A DNA stretch of 64,000 bases from an uncultured Carboxylicivirga sp. (GCF_963674565.1 NZ_OY771430.1:1922001-1986000), one strand, 5' to 3'; counted from the first letter of the stretch, positions 6,677-16,270 are shown. The notes: generated from the letters alone by a model not told the origin. Program-made: numbers and translations.

Positions 6677-7819
6677 TTAATTATATAAATCATCCAATGG
6701 ATTTTTAATCCTTTTCAATTCTTTGTTACTTACGTAAGTATAAATCTCTGTAGTTTTACTCGAACTATGTCCGAGCAATTCTTGTATGTATCTTAAATCT
6801 GTTCCTTGTTCCAGTAAATGAGTCGCAAAAGAATGCCTGAGCATATGTGGAGTTACTCTTCTTTTTATTCCGGCTTTAAGTGCCGATCGTTTTAATACCT
6901 TTTGAATACTTGTTGTCGAATATGGTTCTCCAGGTGTAGCACCCTCAAATAACCAATACTTTGGCCTGTATTTCTTGTAGTATTCTCTTAATTCAATTAA
7001 AAGGTTCTTCGATAGTGTTGTATATCTATCCTTCTTTCCTTTTGCATTAATAATTCTAACCTGATATCTGTCCGAAATAATATCGTTAAGTTTTAAATGT
7101 ATTAATTCACTTATCCTCAATCCAGCCGAATATATTAAAGATAGAACACACCTTTGTTTTAAATTGTCAGTACATCTGAGAATCTTTACTACCTCTTCTC
7201 TGCTTAGTACTTTGGGTAAAGTATTTGAAGATCTGGGACGCTCCAGTTTATAGTGTATCGGTTCTTGACCCAAAACCTTTTCGTAATAAAATTTAATGGC
7301 ACTTATTCGCTGATTTTGTTCTGATGCGGATATTTTATTTTCGCGAATTAGTTTCAATAAGTATTCCGAGATTTGTTCATAGCTTATTTCATTAACATTT
7401 TGACCTTTAAATTCAAATACAAAATCCTTAAAGTAGGCCAGATATGTTCTTTTTGTGTTTTCGCTATATCTTTTCTCATCCAGATGCTTTGTATATGAAT
7501 CCGGTATTTGAACCGTTTTTCGATACTCATACTTCATATTAACAGGCACCTTAATGTCCTTATCTATACTTTGAGTATCATTTCGTTTGAGTAAAGCTTC
7601 ATAATTTACAAAAGCTTTAGATTTCAAAGCATGAAATACTGTATTTAAATTAAATTCTTGCAAAAATAAATACCAACATTTATTAGTATTACTCCAGTGC
7701 AATTTAAGTTCATCTTTTAGTTGTCGAATAAGTTCTTGATTAAACTCAAACTTAAAGAAAACTACTTTTTCACCTCGATGTATTCCTGGCTCAAGTGTTA
7801 TAATTGGTTTGGCTGGCAA
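6677..7819 (-). CDS. Tyrosine recombinase, likely cassette integrase
   Basis: A 380-residue tyrosine recombinase that should cut and rejoin the cassette sites. The catalytic set is complete: Arg235 (SAGLRISE), Lys260 (AKGKKDR), His325 and Arg328 (PHMLRH), His351 (LLGHSS) and Tyr360 (TEIYTYV). A SAM-like core-binding domain spans about 105-190. The end, IKNPLDDL, is like the tail of integron integrases. The distance Lys260 to His325 is about 65 residues; in IntI1, from memory, it is about 105 because of the extra IntI patch, so this enzyme lacks that patch and is closer to XerC/D by length. Residues 1-95 form an extra N-terminal domain with ELIRQLK and KCWYLFLQEF. It precedes the cassettes and is co-directional with them. 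Confidence 0.9.
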   Translation of the reverse strand: MPAKPIITLEPGIHRGEKVVFFKFEFNQELIRQLKDELKLHWSNTNKCWYLFLQEFNLNTVFHALKSKAFVNYEALLKRNDTQSIDKDIKVPVNMKYEYRKTVQIPDSYTKHLDEKRYSENTKRTYLAYFKDFVFEFKGQNVNEISYEQISEYLLKLIRENKISASEQNQRISAIKFYYEKVLGQEPIHYKLERPRSSNTLPKVLSREEVVKILRCTDNLKQRCVLSLIYSAGLRISELIHLKLNDIISDRYQVRIINAKGKKDRYTTLSKNLLIELREYYKKYRPKYWLFEGATPGEPYSTTSIQKVLKRSALKAGIKRRVTPHMLRHSFATHLLEQGTDLRYIQELLGHSSSKTTEIYTYVSNKELKRIKNPLDDLYN

Positions 7820-8763
7820 GAATCTTTAGTTTAAATTAATTATTCCATTTCTTATCTACAATATAACAAATTTTGATTAAAATCTACACAGCTTTATCTT
7901 GTTACAAACTCATCATTTTGCCATACATCTGCCCAAAAGCTGGATAAGTAAAGGAGGTAATATTTATTATTTCTGTTATGATTATGGATATATCCATCTA
8001 CAGAACCGGGTAAAGTATTGGTGATACAACAATAGGATTATATGCAATAACCTCAGCTATAATTTCGTAACTAACTATCAAACTGCCCATCTATATCAAT
8101 TACACTCTGATTGAAGTAATTTTTAAGTAATGCTTCGCCGCCTCACTCACAATTGCGTGTTAAGAGTAAGTCGATGTTTGTAAGTCAATGACTATACTCT
8201 TTATGCCCATCAACACTCATCTTGCTCCCACACAAACAGCAATTGTATAATTCCGACTTAGGTTTGATTACGAATCATAAAAAAACATATTTTTTTTTGA
8301 AAATTCAAATGATACAGTTAAATCGAAGGCCAAACATTTCTGCTATTTTTTAACAATTTTAGTAGCTTAACTTCCATAATAATATCAAAGGAGAACCTTT
8401 TCAGTTAAACAAATCATTAAACTTTAAATAACACAACCGGCCTAACTAATTATTTCTCAAACCATTTTTTAAATTGAGGTAACATTCTATAAACAAATAC
8501 TAAATCGGTTGCCAATCGCACTCCTGTTTTCACCTTTGCTAAAATCAGAACTACTATAATATCTATTTACAATACAATTGAAAAAACAAATAAAGACAAT
8601 AAGATATTTTTATTGAATAATAACGAATATGAGTATAGTAGGTACGAAAAGTGTATTTGTAATATGTAAACCATTTTTATTTAAGTATCTTCAGATGTGT
8701 TTTATAACTATTAATCGTAAAAGCTAAGTCATCATCCACCTAAATCATCCTAATTACAACAAA
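7820..8763. other. Long intergenic region without a recognisable gene
   Basis: This 944-bp, AT-rich region lies between the recombinase start and the rhamnosidase start, so it must hold promoters for both divergent genes. I see no open frame with protein-like composition, no tRNA and no attC-like repeat. It marks the border between the cassette array and the glycan-degrading region. Confidence 0.5.
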
Positions 8764-11502
8764 ATGAAAAAATCAAATCTCCACCTCTCAATTGCCTTCG
8801 TTCTTTTCATCGTGTCCCATGGTATTTCAGCAAAAACAGAAATCAATAATCTGGTTACTGAGTATCTCACCAATCCGGTGGGCATCGACATAATAAAACC
8901 ACGTTTGAGCTGGCAACTTATTTCTGCCGAAACCAACGTTATGCAGTCGGCCTATGAAATAAGGATGGCATCTTCATCTAATAACTTAACAAAAGGAAAA
9001 GATCTGATCTGGAGCAGTGGCAAGATCCTGAGCGATCAATCGGTAAATATCGAATACAATGGTCCTGAACTTCAATCAAAACAACGGGTTTACTGGCAGG
9101 TACGCATTTGGGATCAAAAAGATAAAGTAAGCAAGTGGAGTCAGCCTGCCTTTTGGGAGATGGGACTTTTACAAACATCAGATTGGAAAGCAAAATGGAT
9201 AAGTGCTAACGAAGACAAAACTGATTCACCCCTTCCCTGCCCTTATTTTCGCAAACAATTTTCAACTGCAAAAACCATTCAATCAGCCAGAATCTATATT
9301 ACGTCTCTGGGACTTTATCAACTGTTTTTAAATGGTGAGAAAGTAAGCAACGATTTATTCTCGCCCGGTTGGACGAGTTACAATAAAAGGCTTCAATACC
9401 AAACCTACGATGTTACTTCACTTTTAAAAAATGAAAATGCAATAGGTGCAATTCTGGGCGATGGCTGGTATCGCGGACGAATCGGATGGGCCCGAAACAA
9501 AAACTATTATGGCGACAAGCTAGCCTTATTACTTCAACTCGAGATACAATATTCCGATGGATCTTCCGAAACGATTATAAGTGACGAAAACTGGAAAACA
9601 AGCACAGGTCCTATTCTGGCATCCGTCATTTACGATGGCGAAACCTACGATGCCCGTTTGGAGAAAAAAGGCTGGTCAACCTCCACTTTTGATGATAACC
9701 AGTGGAGCAAGGTAATCATCCTCGATCATTCAAAAGACATGTTGGTTGCTTCGCAAAGTAATCCTGTACAAGGCACCATTGAAATTCAACCCATTGCCAT
9801 CATCACAACGCCCAAAGGCGAAACAATTTTGGATATGGGGCAAAATATGACCGGTTGGCTTCGAATGAATGTAAAAGGAAAACCAGGAAACAAGGTAAGC
9901 ATGAGCTTTGGCGAAGTATTAGACAAAGAAGGTAATTTTTATCGTGATAACATGCGAAGTGCCAAAACAACCGACACTTATATTTTAAAGGGAGACACAG
10001 AAGAAACCTTTGAACCGCATTTTACCTTTCATGGATTCCGCTTTGTTAAGTTAATTGATTATCCGGGCACACCTCAATTGGATGATTTTACGGGTGTGGT
10101 TATTCATTCCGACATGCAGCCCACCGGATCTTTTAGCTGTTCCGATTCGTTAATCAACCAGCTGCAGCATAATATTCAGTGGGGTCAGCGAGGTAATTTC
10201 CTCGATATTCCAACAGACTGTCCTCAGCGCGACGAACGACTGGGATGGACTGGTGATGCCCAGGTTTTCAGCATGACAGCTGCTTATAACTTCAATGTAG
10301 CACCATTCTTTACCAAGTGGGCAAAAGACATAGCTGCCGATCAGCACCCCGATGGAAAGATCCCTCATGTGATACCCGATGTAATGCTGGGGCGAGAAGG
10401 TGGATCAACAGCCTGGGCCGATGCATCTGTGATTATTCCCTGGACGGTTTATCAGGTTTATGGTGATAAACGAATACTGGAAGATCAGTACGAAAGCATG
10501 AAAGCATGGGTCGAGTTTATGAAGTCACAATCTAACGACGATAACCTTTGGACCAAAGGATTCCATTTTGGCGATTGGCTGGCTTTTGCAACAACCTGGT
10601 CTGATTACCCGGGAGCAACCACCGAGAAAGACTTGATTGCCAATGCCTACTTTTATTATTCAGCACAATTATTGAGTAAAGCGGCAAAGGTAATTGGCAA
10701 AACAGATGATGTACAGAAATACGAAGCACTTTGCAGTAAAATTAAGGAAGCTTTTAACAAAGAGTATGTAACACCAAACGGTCGTCTGGTTTCTCACACG
10801 CAAACAGCCTACGTGCTGGCTCTGGCTTTTGGTTTATTGCCGCATGAGTTGCAAACCAGGGCAACTGAATACTTAGCCAACGATGTAAGAAGATTTGGTC
10901 ACCTCACAACCGGTTTTGTAGGCACTCCTCTCCTATGCCATACACTATCAGCAACCGGCCACAACGATTTGGCTTTTATGCTCTTAAACCGTAAAGAGTA
11001 TCCATCATGGCTATATCCTGTTACACAAGGTGCCACCACCATTTGGGAACGCTGGGATGGTCAAAAACCGGATGGAAGTTTTCAGGATGTAGGTATGAAC
11101 AGCTTTAACCATTATGCCTACGGAGCCATTGGTGAATGGCTGTACAGTTATGTGGCGGGTTTACAAATCGATCCTGAAAAGGCCGGATATAAACACTTTA
11201 ATCTTTGCCCGCATATTGGTGGAGGATTAACAAATGCCAAAGCCGAATTTCAATCTATGTATGGAACCATCTTGTCAGCATGGACAAAAGAAGGCGATAC
11301 ATTCACTTATGAAATTAAGATTCCGGTCAATACAACGGCTACCATTGAGTTACCATTAGCCAAAGCCGATAAGATAGTTGTAAACAATAAAGAGTTAATG
11401 CAAACCAAAAACAATGGAATTAAAGAAGATGCTGACAAGGTAATTGTTAACCTGGGTTCCGGAAACTATACTTTTAAATATCCTTTAAAAGCCACAAAAT
11501 AA
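8764..11502 (+). CDS. Alpha-L-rhamnosidase, GH78
   Basis: A 912-residue secreted glycosidase that removes terminal alpha-L-rhamnose from plant or bacterial polysaccharides and glycosides. A signal peptide covers residues 1-24. Then come a Fn3-like domain with WQVRIWDQ, the Bac_rhamnosid_N carbohydrate-binding-like domain (around YQLFLNGEKVSND and LGDGWYRGRIGW), a beta-sandwich, and the (alpha/alpha)6 barrel. The barrel carries the family hallmark TDCPQRDERLGWTGD (485-498, with Glu491 as likely general acid) and IWERWDG with Glu762 as the likely base. Length is normal for the family. It is followed by its own terminator, so it is probably a single-gene unit rather than part of the N-glycan operons. 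Confidence 0.93.
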   Translation: MKKSNLHLSIAFVLFIVSHGISAKTEINNLVTEYLTNPVGIDIIKPRLSWQLISAETNVMQSAYEIRMASSSNNLTKGKDLIWSSGKILSDQSVNIEYNGPELQSKQRVYWQVRIWDQKDKVSKWSQPAFWEMGLLQTSDWKAKWISANEDKTDSPLPCPYFRKQFSTAKTIQSARIYITSLGLYQLFLNGEKVSNDLFSPGWTSYNKRLQYQTYDVTSLLKNENAIGAILGDGWYRGRIGWARNKNYYGDKLALLLQLEIQYSDGSSETIISDENWKTSTGPILASVIYDGETYDARLEKKGWSTSTFDDNQWSKVIILDHSKDMLVASQSNPVQGTIEIQPIAIITTPKGETILDMGQNMTGWLRMNVKGKPGNKVSMSFGEVLDKEGNFYRDNMRSAKTTDTYILKGDTEETFEPHFTFHGFRFVKLIDYPGTPQLDDFTGVVIHSDMQPTGSFSCSDSLINQLQHNIQWGQRGNFLDIPTDCPQRDERLGWTGDAQVFSMTAAYNFNVAPFFTKWAKDIAADQHPDGKIPHVIPDVMLGREGGSTAWADASVIIPWTVYQVYGDKRILEDQYESMKAWVEFMKSQSNDDNLWTKGFHFGDWLAFATTWSDYPGATTEKDLIANAYFYYSAQLLSKAAKVIGKTDDVQKYEALCSKIKEAFNKEYVTPNGRLVSHTQTAYVLALAFGLLPHELQTRATEYLANDVRRFGHLTTGFVGTPLLCHTLSATGHNDLAFMLLNRKEYPSWLYPVTQGATTIWERWDGQKPDGSFQDVGMNSFNHYAYGAIGEWLYSYVAGLQIDPEKAGYKHFNLCPHIGGGLTNAKAEFQSMYGTILSAWTKEGDTFTYEIKIPVNTTATIELPLAKADKIVVNNKELMQTKNNGIKEDADKVIVNLGSGNYTFKYPLKATK

Positions 11503-11525
11503 ATCATTTTCATCATTGAAAACAT

Positions 11526-11560
11526 AAGGCTCCTTTTTGTTTAGATAAAAGGAGCCTTTG
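11526..11560 (+). terminator. Rho-independent terminator after the rhamnosidase
   Basis: A 12-bp perfect stem, AAGGCTCCTTTT/AAAAGGAGCCTT, with a nine-base loop, 24 bp after the stop codon. The T tract after the stem is short, so part of the signal lies in the stem's own A/T pairs. Confidence 0.8.
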
Positions 11561-11883
11561 CTATATCACAATACAGTTATAATCCATATTACCTTCCTAT
11601 TAATAGTCTTATAAATAAAGGATACCATTATTCTTGTAAGGCAATATACCCATAAACCTTATTGAGGTATATACATTTCTTATTATACATTAGAACAATT
11701 ACACCCGTTAATAATGGAGCTATAAAAGGTTGTCTAAATTTATTTACAATTACCTCTTGATCAATTTTGCTATATGTCATATCTTTTAAGATAGGAAATC
11801 CCCCTCCTGATTTTTTATCCATACCAACCCATTATCATTTACACTATATAGTGTGAACATGTATAACTATTAAAAGGGAGGTT
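11561..11883. other. Intergenic region upstream of the porin-like gene
   Basis: About 320 bp with no supported gene. A 64-codon frame on the minus strand lacks features of a real gene. The region ends with GGGAGG at 11876-11881, a clear ribosome binding site only two bases from the porin ATG at 11884. Confidence 0.4.
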
Positions 11884-12960
11884 ATGGTGAAAACAATTGT
11901 TATTTCAATGTTGGCTTGCATTCTAATCGTGCCGTGCAACCTGGCTCAGGATCAAAAAGAATTTACTCCAACATTAGAATGGAGTGGTTTTACTCACATG
12001 TGGATTGGTTATGTCCAGCGCGATAATCTGGATGTTCATTATGGTTTTATTCCCAGATATGTTCGTTTAAAAGCCTCGGGCAAACTAACACCCGATGTAC
12101 AATTTGCTATACAAGCATCATACGACAAAGGAACTCCGGCTTTACTGGATGTTTTTCTATCATATGAACCTTTGCCATACTTTAAAGTCCGGGTTGGTCA
12201 ATTTCCTGTTCCAGGCATTAAATCGGCCGTTCATTCATCACCCCTTTGGGGAACATCTAAAATGAAACTAAATGATCGACCTACAATTGCTCAAAACTGG
12301 AATTCTAATGTTGCCTTGTCGGGTTTTAGAAGTGGTGGACTGATGTTTTATGGAGGAATCACAGATGACAAAGTTCAATATTTTGCCATGATATCCATGC
12401 CGCATGCAGGACCTAACTATTACTGGAATCCGAGTGTTAAATCGCCCCGTTACGAAAACGATGAAAATGGTCTGGCACTATTCTCCAGACTTGAATTCAG
12501 ACCTGCAAAAAATGTCGAAACGGGTTTTAGTTTTCATACTGGTTCCGGTACGGTTGGCGACACCATTAAAACAAACAGAAACTCGTTCAGCGTGTATTTC
12601 GTCACCCAGTATCATAAATTATACTTTATGACCGAATATATTGCCGGTATGAATAAGCAGTTTCTTAACGAAATAAAAGACAGTGAGTTTAATTATTCCG
12701 GTTTCTTTGCCGAAACAGGCTATAAAATTGCTCCAAAGCTGGAACCCACATTACGGTATGATTATTACATACCCATTAAAGATGCATTTGATGCCATTGG
12801 ATATAAGAAATACAGCAACATTACAGTTGGTTTAAACTATTATGCTTCAAAAAACATCGCATTAATGACGAATTACGTTATGCGAACGGAAGACCCTGCA
12901 GAAGGTTATTCAACCATTCACAACGATCTGTTTTACGTTCAGTTACGGTTTAAATATTAA
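11884..12960 (+). CDS. Outer-membrane porin-like beta-barrel protein
   Basis: A 358-residue exported protein with a signal peptide (1-21) and the alternating aromatic pattern of a beta-barrel, ending in YVQLRFKY with the C-terminal aromatic residue typical of outer-membrane barrels. Segments such as GFIPRYVRLKASGKLTPDVQFAIQASYDKG and FKVRVGQFPVPG resemble phosphate-selective porin O/P and DcaP-like porins. It would form a diffusion pore for small solutes; the substrate cannot be read from sequence. GGGAGG two bases before the ATG supports this start, and the first three codons are ATG GTG AAA. The chemoreceptor gene follows 24 bp later, so the two may be cotranscribed. Confidence 0.7.
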   Translation: MVKTIVISMLACILIVPCNLAQDQKEFTPTLEWSGFTHMWIGYVQRDNLDVHYGFIPRYVRLKASGKLTPDVQFAIQASYDKGTPALLDVFLSYEPLPYFKVRVGQFPVPGIKSAVHSSPLWGTSKMKLNDRPTIAQNWNSNVALSGFRSGGLMFYGGITDDKVQYFAMISMPHAGPNYYWNPSVKSPRYENDENGLALFSRLEFRPAKNVETGFSFHTGSGTVGDTIKTNRNSFSVYFVTQYHKLYFMTEYIAGMNKQFLNEIKDSEFNYSGFFAETGYKIAPKLEPTLRYDYYIPIKDAFDAIGYKKYSNITVGLNYYASKNIALMTNYVMRTEDPAEGYSTIHNDLFYVQLRFKY

Positions 12961-12984
12961 TACTTCATTCAAATATCCAAAGTC

Positions 12985-14529
12985 ATGAAAAATATATCTA
13001 TTAAGTACAGGTTAATAACAATGATAAGTGTGTTTCTATTGTTCTTTCTGGTAAGTTTCATTCTATCCATCAACAATATGAACAGGATGATTGATAATAC
13101 CGAGACTATATACAAAATAAGACTGGCAGGAATTCAAAACCTTGTGGAGGCCGACCGCGATGCTTACCAATCAAATCTGGCAATTAATCATGCCATCTTA
13201 AACAATGAGAGCTCCGATAATGAAAAATCAGTTTATTTTGATGATATAACAACCAACCTGACACAAATTAATGACAGGTTCCACATATTTTTAGATAATT
13301 ATAAAAACTCATCGAGTACTCCTCATCCCGACCTTGAGCAAACCTATGAAGAAGGATATGTTGAATTGGGAAAGGTTACCTCAACAATTATAGATGAGAT
13401 TAAAAGCAACAACTATGAAGAAGCTTTAAGAGTATACTTCACAGACTATCTTCCGATTTTTGAAGAAGTACGTTCCGTTCTTGATGAATTCACAAACATT
13501 AGTTCTGAAGAAGCTCAATTGGAATATGATACCATTACAGCTACCAGTTTAAGAAGCAAAATAACCTTCTTTGTAATTTTCATTATTATCATGGTTATTG
13601 CAATTGTGGGTGGTATTTTTCTGGTTAATTCCATTACCAGGCCCTTATCGCAGGGTATTACCTTTGCTACTGAGATATCGCAGGGTAACTTAGAAGCATC
13701 CATCGATGATCCGGGAAATAACGAGATTGGTCATCTTACTCACGCCTTAATGAACATGGCTAATAAACTAAAAGAAGTAGTTTCCAACATTATGGAAGGT
13801 GCCAGCTACGTTTCATCGGCCAGTGAACAGATAAATTCCTCGGCACAAACAATGAGCCAGGGAGCCAATCAACAGGCTGCTTCGGTTGAACAAATATCCT
13901 CTACCGTTGAGCAAATGGTTTCTAATATTGAGCAGAATACAGATAACGCACGACAGACAGAAAAAATATCTTCCACTGCACAATTTGGCATTGGTGAAGT
14001 TAGTCAGCACTCAAGCAATACAGTAAGCGCCAACAAACAGATTAGCGAGAAGATCGATATTATCAATGTCATTGCCCTCCAAACCAATATTCTTGCTTTA
14101 AACGCAGCAGTTGAAGCAGCTCGAGCCGGCGATCAGGGACGTGGTTTTGCCGTTGTTGCAGGCGAAGTAAGAAAACTGGCTGAACGAAGTAAAGTAGCAG
14201 CCCAGGAAATTGTTATGCTGGCCAACAGCAGCCTTGATCTGGCACAAAAGGCCGGAAGCAGAATGGATGAAATTCTGCCAGACATTGAAACAACAGCCAA
14301 TCTGGTGAAAGAAATCACAGCTGCCAGTCTTGAGCAAAAAAACGGAGCCTCCGAAATTAATAATGCTATTCAGCAGTTAAACGGTGTGACCCAGCAAACC
14401 GCTTCGGTAAGCGAAGAGCTGGCTTCCAGTGCCGAAGAACTCAATAGTCAGGCTGAACAATTAGTTGAGTTGGTAAGCTTTTTTAAATTAAAAGCGAACT
14501 CAAAACCTACGACTTCAATGGCAGGATAA
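12985..14529 (+). CDS. Methyl-accepting chemotaxis protein
   Basis: A 514-residue transmembrane chemoreceptor. TM1 lies at about 9-29, a four-helix-bundle sensor domain (4HB_MCP type) faces the periplasm at 30-188, TM2 is at about 191-214, and a HAMP domain follows (NSITRPLSQG to LMNMANKL). The cytoplasmic signalling coiled coil contains the conserved tip IALQTNILALNAAVEAARAGDQGRGFAVVAGEVRKLAERS split over its hairpin, which binds CheA/CheW. The protein feeds a chemotaxis kinase pathway, so the host is probably motile or uses the pathway for surface behaviour. It sits directly after the porin gene, and a terminator follows. The ligand is unknown. Confidence 0.93.
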   Translation: MKNISIKYRLITMISVFLLFFLVSFILSINNMNRMIDNTETIYKIRLAGIQNLVEADRDAYQSNLAINHAILNNESSDNEKSVYFDDITTNLTQINDRFHIFLDNYKNSSSTPHPDLEQTYEEGYVELGKVTSTIIDEIKSNNYEEALRVYFTDYLPIFEEVRSVLDEFTNISSEEAQLEYDTITATSLRSKITFFVIFIIIMVIAIVGGIFLVNSITRPLSQGITFATEISQGNLEASIDDPGNNEIGHLTHALMNMANKLKEVVSNIMEGASYVSSASEQINSSAQTMSQGANQQAASVEQISSTVEQMVSNIEQNTDNARQTEKISSTAQFGIGEVSQHSSNTVSANKQISEKIDIINVIALQTNILALNAAVEAARAGDQGRGFAVVAGEVRKLAERSKVAAQEIVMLANSSLDLAQKAGSRMDEILPDIETTANLVKEITAASLEQKNGASEINNAIQQLNGVTQQTASVSEELASSAEELNSQAEQLVELVSFFKLKANSKPTTSMAG

Positions 14530-14563
14530 CAATATTTAAATCATAAAACCATATCACTTAAAC

Positions 14564-14594
14564 ACCCGGGATAATATTCTTATTCCCGGGTTTT
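14564..14594 (+). terminator. Terminator after the chemoreceptor gene
   Basis: The stem ACCCGGG/CCCGGGT is extended by weaker A/T pairs and closes a short loop. It is followed by TTTTC, 35 bp after the stop codon. The gene on the other strand ends shortly after, so it could act both ways. Confidence 0.75.
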
Positions 14595-14620
14595 CATTTC
14601 ATTTCAGATATGATTCTTTT

Positions 14621-15985
14621 TTAATCATTTAATTCTACTCCGTGCCCGATTCCTCTGTACAACGAAAAAGGTTCCTTAAACTCCACCTTTATGACCGACA
14701 CATAACGGGCATCTTCAGCCAGACTGACGTCCATCACAATAATGCCGGGTATATCGTTCCAGGGTGTTGAATCCTGAATTTTAAAAGGTATATCCTGTTT
14801 GTTATGCAACAAGGTAATTTTTTCCACCTCGCCTTTAATACCTCTCAAAGTCATCATCTGATTAAACCTACCCATACAATATAAATAAATGCTTTTACCA
14901 TCTGCCGACAAAGTTGTTTCTCCATCAAAATGACCGTAAGGAATTCCGGGCTGACCATAACGCACAGCCTCTTCATGTATATGATACCAATCTCCGATCT
15001 CTTCCAATAAATCAATCTGGCGTTGTTCGATTGTACCATCAGCTTTAGGACCCACATCAAGTAACAGATTACCACCTTTTGCAACCGATCGCACAAAGGT
15101 CTCGATCAAAAACTTAGGTGATTTATAATCATTATCATCTTTCTGGTAGCCCCACGATTCGTTCATAGTCAAACATAATTCCCACGGTCTTTCAGGTATT
15201 TTTATCGGCGGATCCTGTTCCGGTGTGTTGTAATCGCCATAAGAGTTCAATCGCGAATTAACCACTATATTAGGATTCCAGGTCAGCAAAGAGTCTTTTA
15301 TCACTCGCGATGGCCATTCATCGGATTTGTGCTCCCAATCACCGTCAAACCATATTAAATCGGGTTGGTATCGATCAAAAAGCTCTTTCATTTGATTGAG
15401 ATTAAACTGTTGAAAACGATTCCACTTCGTCCAGTAAGTCTGCATTTTTGGGTAAGGATAAAGTTTTCTAAGTTTCTTCTCAGGCCGGGGAAAATTCATG
15501 GGTGAATAATCAGGATGTGACCAGTCACATAACGAATAATAAATACCCACTCTCATTCCGGCCTTTCGCACAGCATCAACATAAGGCGTATAAACATCAC
15601 GTTTAGCTGCACTCCAGTCTTTCGCATTAATCTTAGAGTATTTGGTATCCCACAAAGCAAATCCATCATGATGTTTGGAAGTCATCACCACATAGTCGGC
15701 ACCCACTTTTTTAAACAAAGCAGCCCATTCCTTCGGATGATAATTCTCAGCGGTAAAAACAGAAGCCTTCCCTTCCATATAATCACTCCAGCTGATACTT
15801 TTATGATACATTGCCCACGACTCGGAAGTAGAACCCTCGGAATACAAACCCCAATGTATAAAAATACCCAGCCGGGCATCCCGAAACCACTCCATCCGTT
15901 GTTCATAGGCTTCAGAGGTTTCTTTCTGGGCAACAGCCATTGTTGTAATCAAGAAAGACAAGAAAAGGATAATGGATTTTTTCAT
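14621..15985 (-). CDS. Alpha-L-fucosidase, GH29 (first copy)
   Basis: A 454-residue secreted fucosidase that removes alpha-linked L-fucose. A signal peptide covers 1-19. The GH29 barrel shows FIHWGLYS near 42, TSKHHDGFALWDTKYS near 102-117 and the nucleophile Asp214 in IWFDGDW. A short C-terminal beta domain follows. It is last in the minus-strand arm of the N-glycan locus, separated from the GH20 gene by 339 bp that hold a terminator and a palindromic repeat, so it may have its own promoter. It differs clearly from the other three GH29 proteins of this window, which suggests a different linkage preference. Which linkage it cuts (core alpha-1,6 or alpha-1,3, or Lewis type) cannot be told by eye. 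Confidence 0.92.
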   Translation of the reverse strand: MKKSIILFLSFLITTMAVAQKETSEAYEQRMEWFRDARLGIFIHWGLYSEGSTSESWAMYHKSISWSDYMEGKASVFTAENYHPKEWAALFKKVGADYVVMTSKHHDGFALWDTKYSKINAKDWSAAKRDVYTPYVDAVRKAGMRVGIYYSLCDWSHPDYSPMNFPRPEKKLRKLYPYPKMQTYWTKWNRFQQFNLNQMKELFDRYQPDLIWFDGDWEHKSDEWPSRVIKDSLLTWNPNIVVNSRLNSYGDYNTPEQDPPIKIPERPWELCLTMNESWGYQKDDNDYKSPKFLIETFVRSVAKGGNLLLDVGPKADGTIEQRQIDLLEEIGDWYHIHEEAVRYGQPGIPYGHFDGETTLSADGKSIYLYCMGRFNQMMTLRGIKGEVEKITLLHNKQDIPFKIQDSTPWNDIPGIIVMDVSLAEDARYVSVIKVEFKEPFSLYRGIGHGVELND

Positions 15986-16141
15986 GATTGAGTTTTTGTT
16001 TGAAGTTACAATTTCTGAATTAATGATACCATAATTAAATACTCACAAATCCAATAAAAACAATTCTGTAGGAATTAAACAATACAATAAGCGAAAGAAG
16101 TGAATCACTATAATTTAAATACTCTATTAATTAAATAAACT

Positions 16142-16211
16142 ACCACAAATTTCACTAATCAACACAAACCAAATTCTTTTAGATTTTGTGAAATCTGTGT
16201 AATTTGTGGTT
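16142..16211. repeat. Interspersed palindromic repeat, copy 1
   Basis: The element runs from ACCACAAATTTCACTAA to GTGTAATTTGTGGT, so its ends are inverted repeats with a less conserved middle. Two further copies lie in the next two gaps of the same gene cluster (17916-17993 and 19517-19587). Confidence 0.75.
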
Positions 16212-16270
16212 TAAGATTAAACCGTTAATTAATGGAAAGCATTTTGGTTAAAAAGGAAAAGCTACTAACA

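Larger units (their letters stand above)
1..7819 (-). mobile_element. Integron-like gene cassette array with its tyrosine recombinase
   Basis: A recombinase gene is followed, in the same orientation, by a recombination-like site and then by segments each ending in an imperfect inverted repeat. Inferred cassettes on the minus strand are C1 (6577 to 6095), C2 (6094 to 5434), C3 (5433 to 1394), C4 (1393 to 547), C5 (546 to 19) and C6 (from 18, off the left edge). For all five complete cassettes the opening box on the minus strand equals the box at the outer end of the cassette's own terminal repeat read on the plus strand: GTTAAGAGC, GTT(A)GCCTCGC, GTTGTAT, GTTGCACACC and GTTGTTTGCT. This is the rule obeyed by integron cassettes, whose R' and R'' boxes pair in the excised circle. 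Recombinase and cassettes share one direction, as in so-called inverted integrons. Function is inferred from layout only. Confidence 0.8.

Noticed and set aside
11628..11822. A 64-codon frame on the minus strand before the porin gene
   Set aside because: It has no ribosome binding site or recognisable motif and occupies the promoter region of the next gene.
12985..14529. Chemoreceptor as a specific sensor for the N-glycan loci
   Set aside because: It is separated from the loci by terminators and lies behind a porin-like gene. Nothing in the sensor domain points to a sugar.
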